The notes under the pieces were generated by a model, which saw only the letters and a list, made by a program, of their open reading frames with translations, did no database searches and was not told the origin of the DNA. The position numbers and the translations under genes were made by a program. 17,156 bases of DNA, taken from Pseudomonadota bacterium (lineage in GTDB: Bacteria > SAR324 > XYD2-FULL-50-16 > JAHJRI01). Positions 17,002-17,156 of the stretch are shown here, piece by piece. The DNA is taken from positions 1 through 17,156 of the forward strand of contig JAKSDL010000871.1 in assembly GCA_022360105.1 (NCBI GenBank), written 5' to 3'. Every line of letters starts with the position of its first letter. Position 1 is the first letter of the stretch.

Positions 17002-17025
17002 CTACGGTTATCGGTTATCTAATGT

Positions 17026-17038
17026 CGTTAACTTAACG
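17026..17038. repeat. Short palindrome downstream of icmF
   Basis: CGTTAA-C-TTAACG is a perfect 6-base-arm palindrome 25 bp after the icmF stop. It shares ATGTCGTTA with 12772-12780 and TTAACGACA (inverse) with 12651-12659. No T-tract follows, so it is not a clear terminator. The remaining 118 bp to the window end show no gene. Confidence 0.4.
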
Positions 17039-17156
17039 TATCGGTTTGTAACTTGTATAAAAGCTACGCCCTTTAAACTTGGGTTTCCGAGGGTATTTGC
17101 GACCCGGCCTGATGGGTTCAACAAGAGTTAAGAACAGCTTATGAAGTTTTTGAATC

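Overview
The window looks like a chromosomal stretch from a Gram-negative, metabolically versatile proteobacterium. Supporting signs are sigma-54 activator logic, a multi-PAS membrane histidine kinase, a periplasmic binding protein and a fused B12-dependent acyl-CoA mutase. Gene style and moderate GC suggest a Desulfobacterota-like organism, but no rRNA or taxonomic marker is present, so this is inference. No tRNA, rRNA, CRISPR array or transposase gene was found.

Layout, left to right. (1) 1-2590, minus strand: the 5' part of a type I restriction R subunit (hsdR, running off the left edge), preceded by an RtcR-like regulator with a CARF-like sensor domain, a sigma-54 AAA+ domain and a Fis-type HTH. 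The 29-bp gap between them carries a near-consensus -24/-12 sigma-54 promoter pointing at hsdR. This is the most interesting part of the window: it reads as a restriction system whose nuclease/translocase gene is switched on by a ligand-sensing enhancer-binding protein. (2) 2770-5372, minus: a tight three-gene ABC-2 export operon (one ATPase, two different permeases). (3) 5373-5843: an intergenic region with a 65-bp tandem duplication containing GATGGGC-type hairpins. (4) 5844-6716, plus: an AraC-HTH/O6-alkylguanine-DNA methyltransferase fusion (Ada-like without the N-terminal zinc domain). (5) 6808-8291, minus: a universal stress protein and a pentapeptide-repeat protein, separated by a canonical intrinsic terminator. 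(6) 8878-12376, minus: a hybrid-free sensor histidine kinase with three PAS domains, preceded by a secreted solute-binding-like protein; a 17-base homopolymer lies between them. (7) 12532-12740: a MITE-like inverted-repeat element. (8) 13050-17001, plus: a TetR-family repressor with a recognisable operator at its promoter, followed by the fused isobutyryl-CoA mutase/G-chaperone IcmF, probably one autoregulated operon.

Taken together, the left end is a defence module with signal-dependent transcription. The rest is a mixture of stress response (Ada-like, Usp), sensing and transport, and acyl-CoA metabolism, with intergenic repeats between the transcription units.
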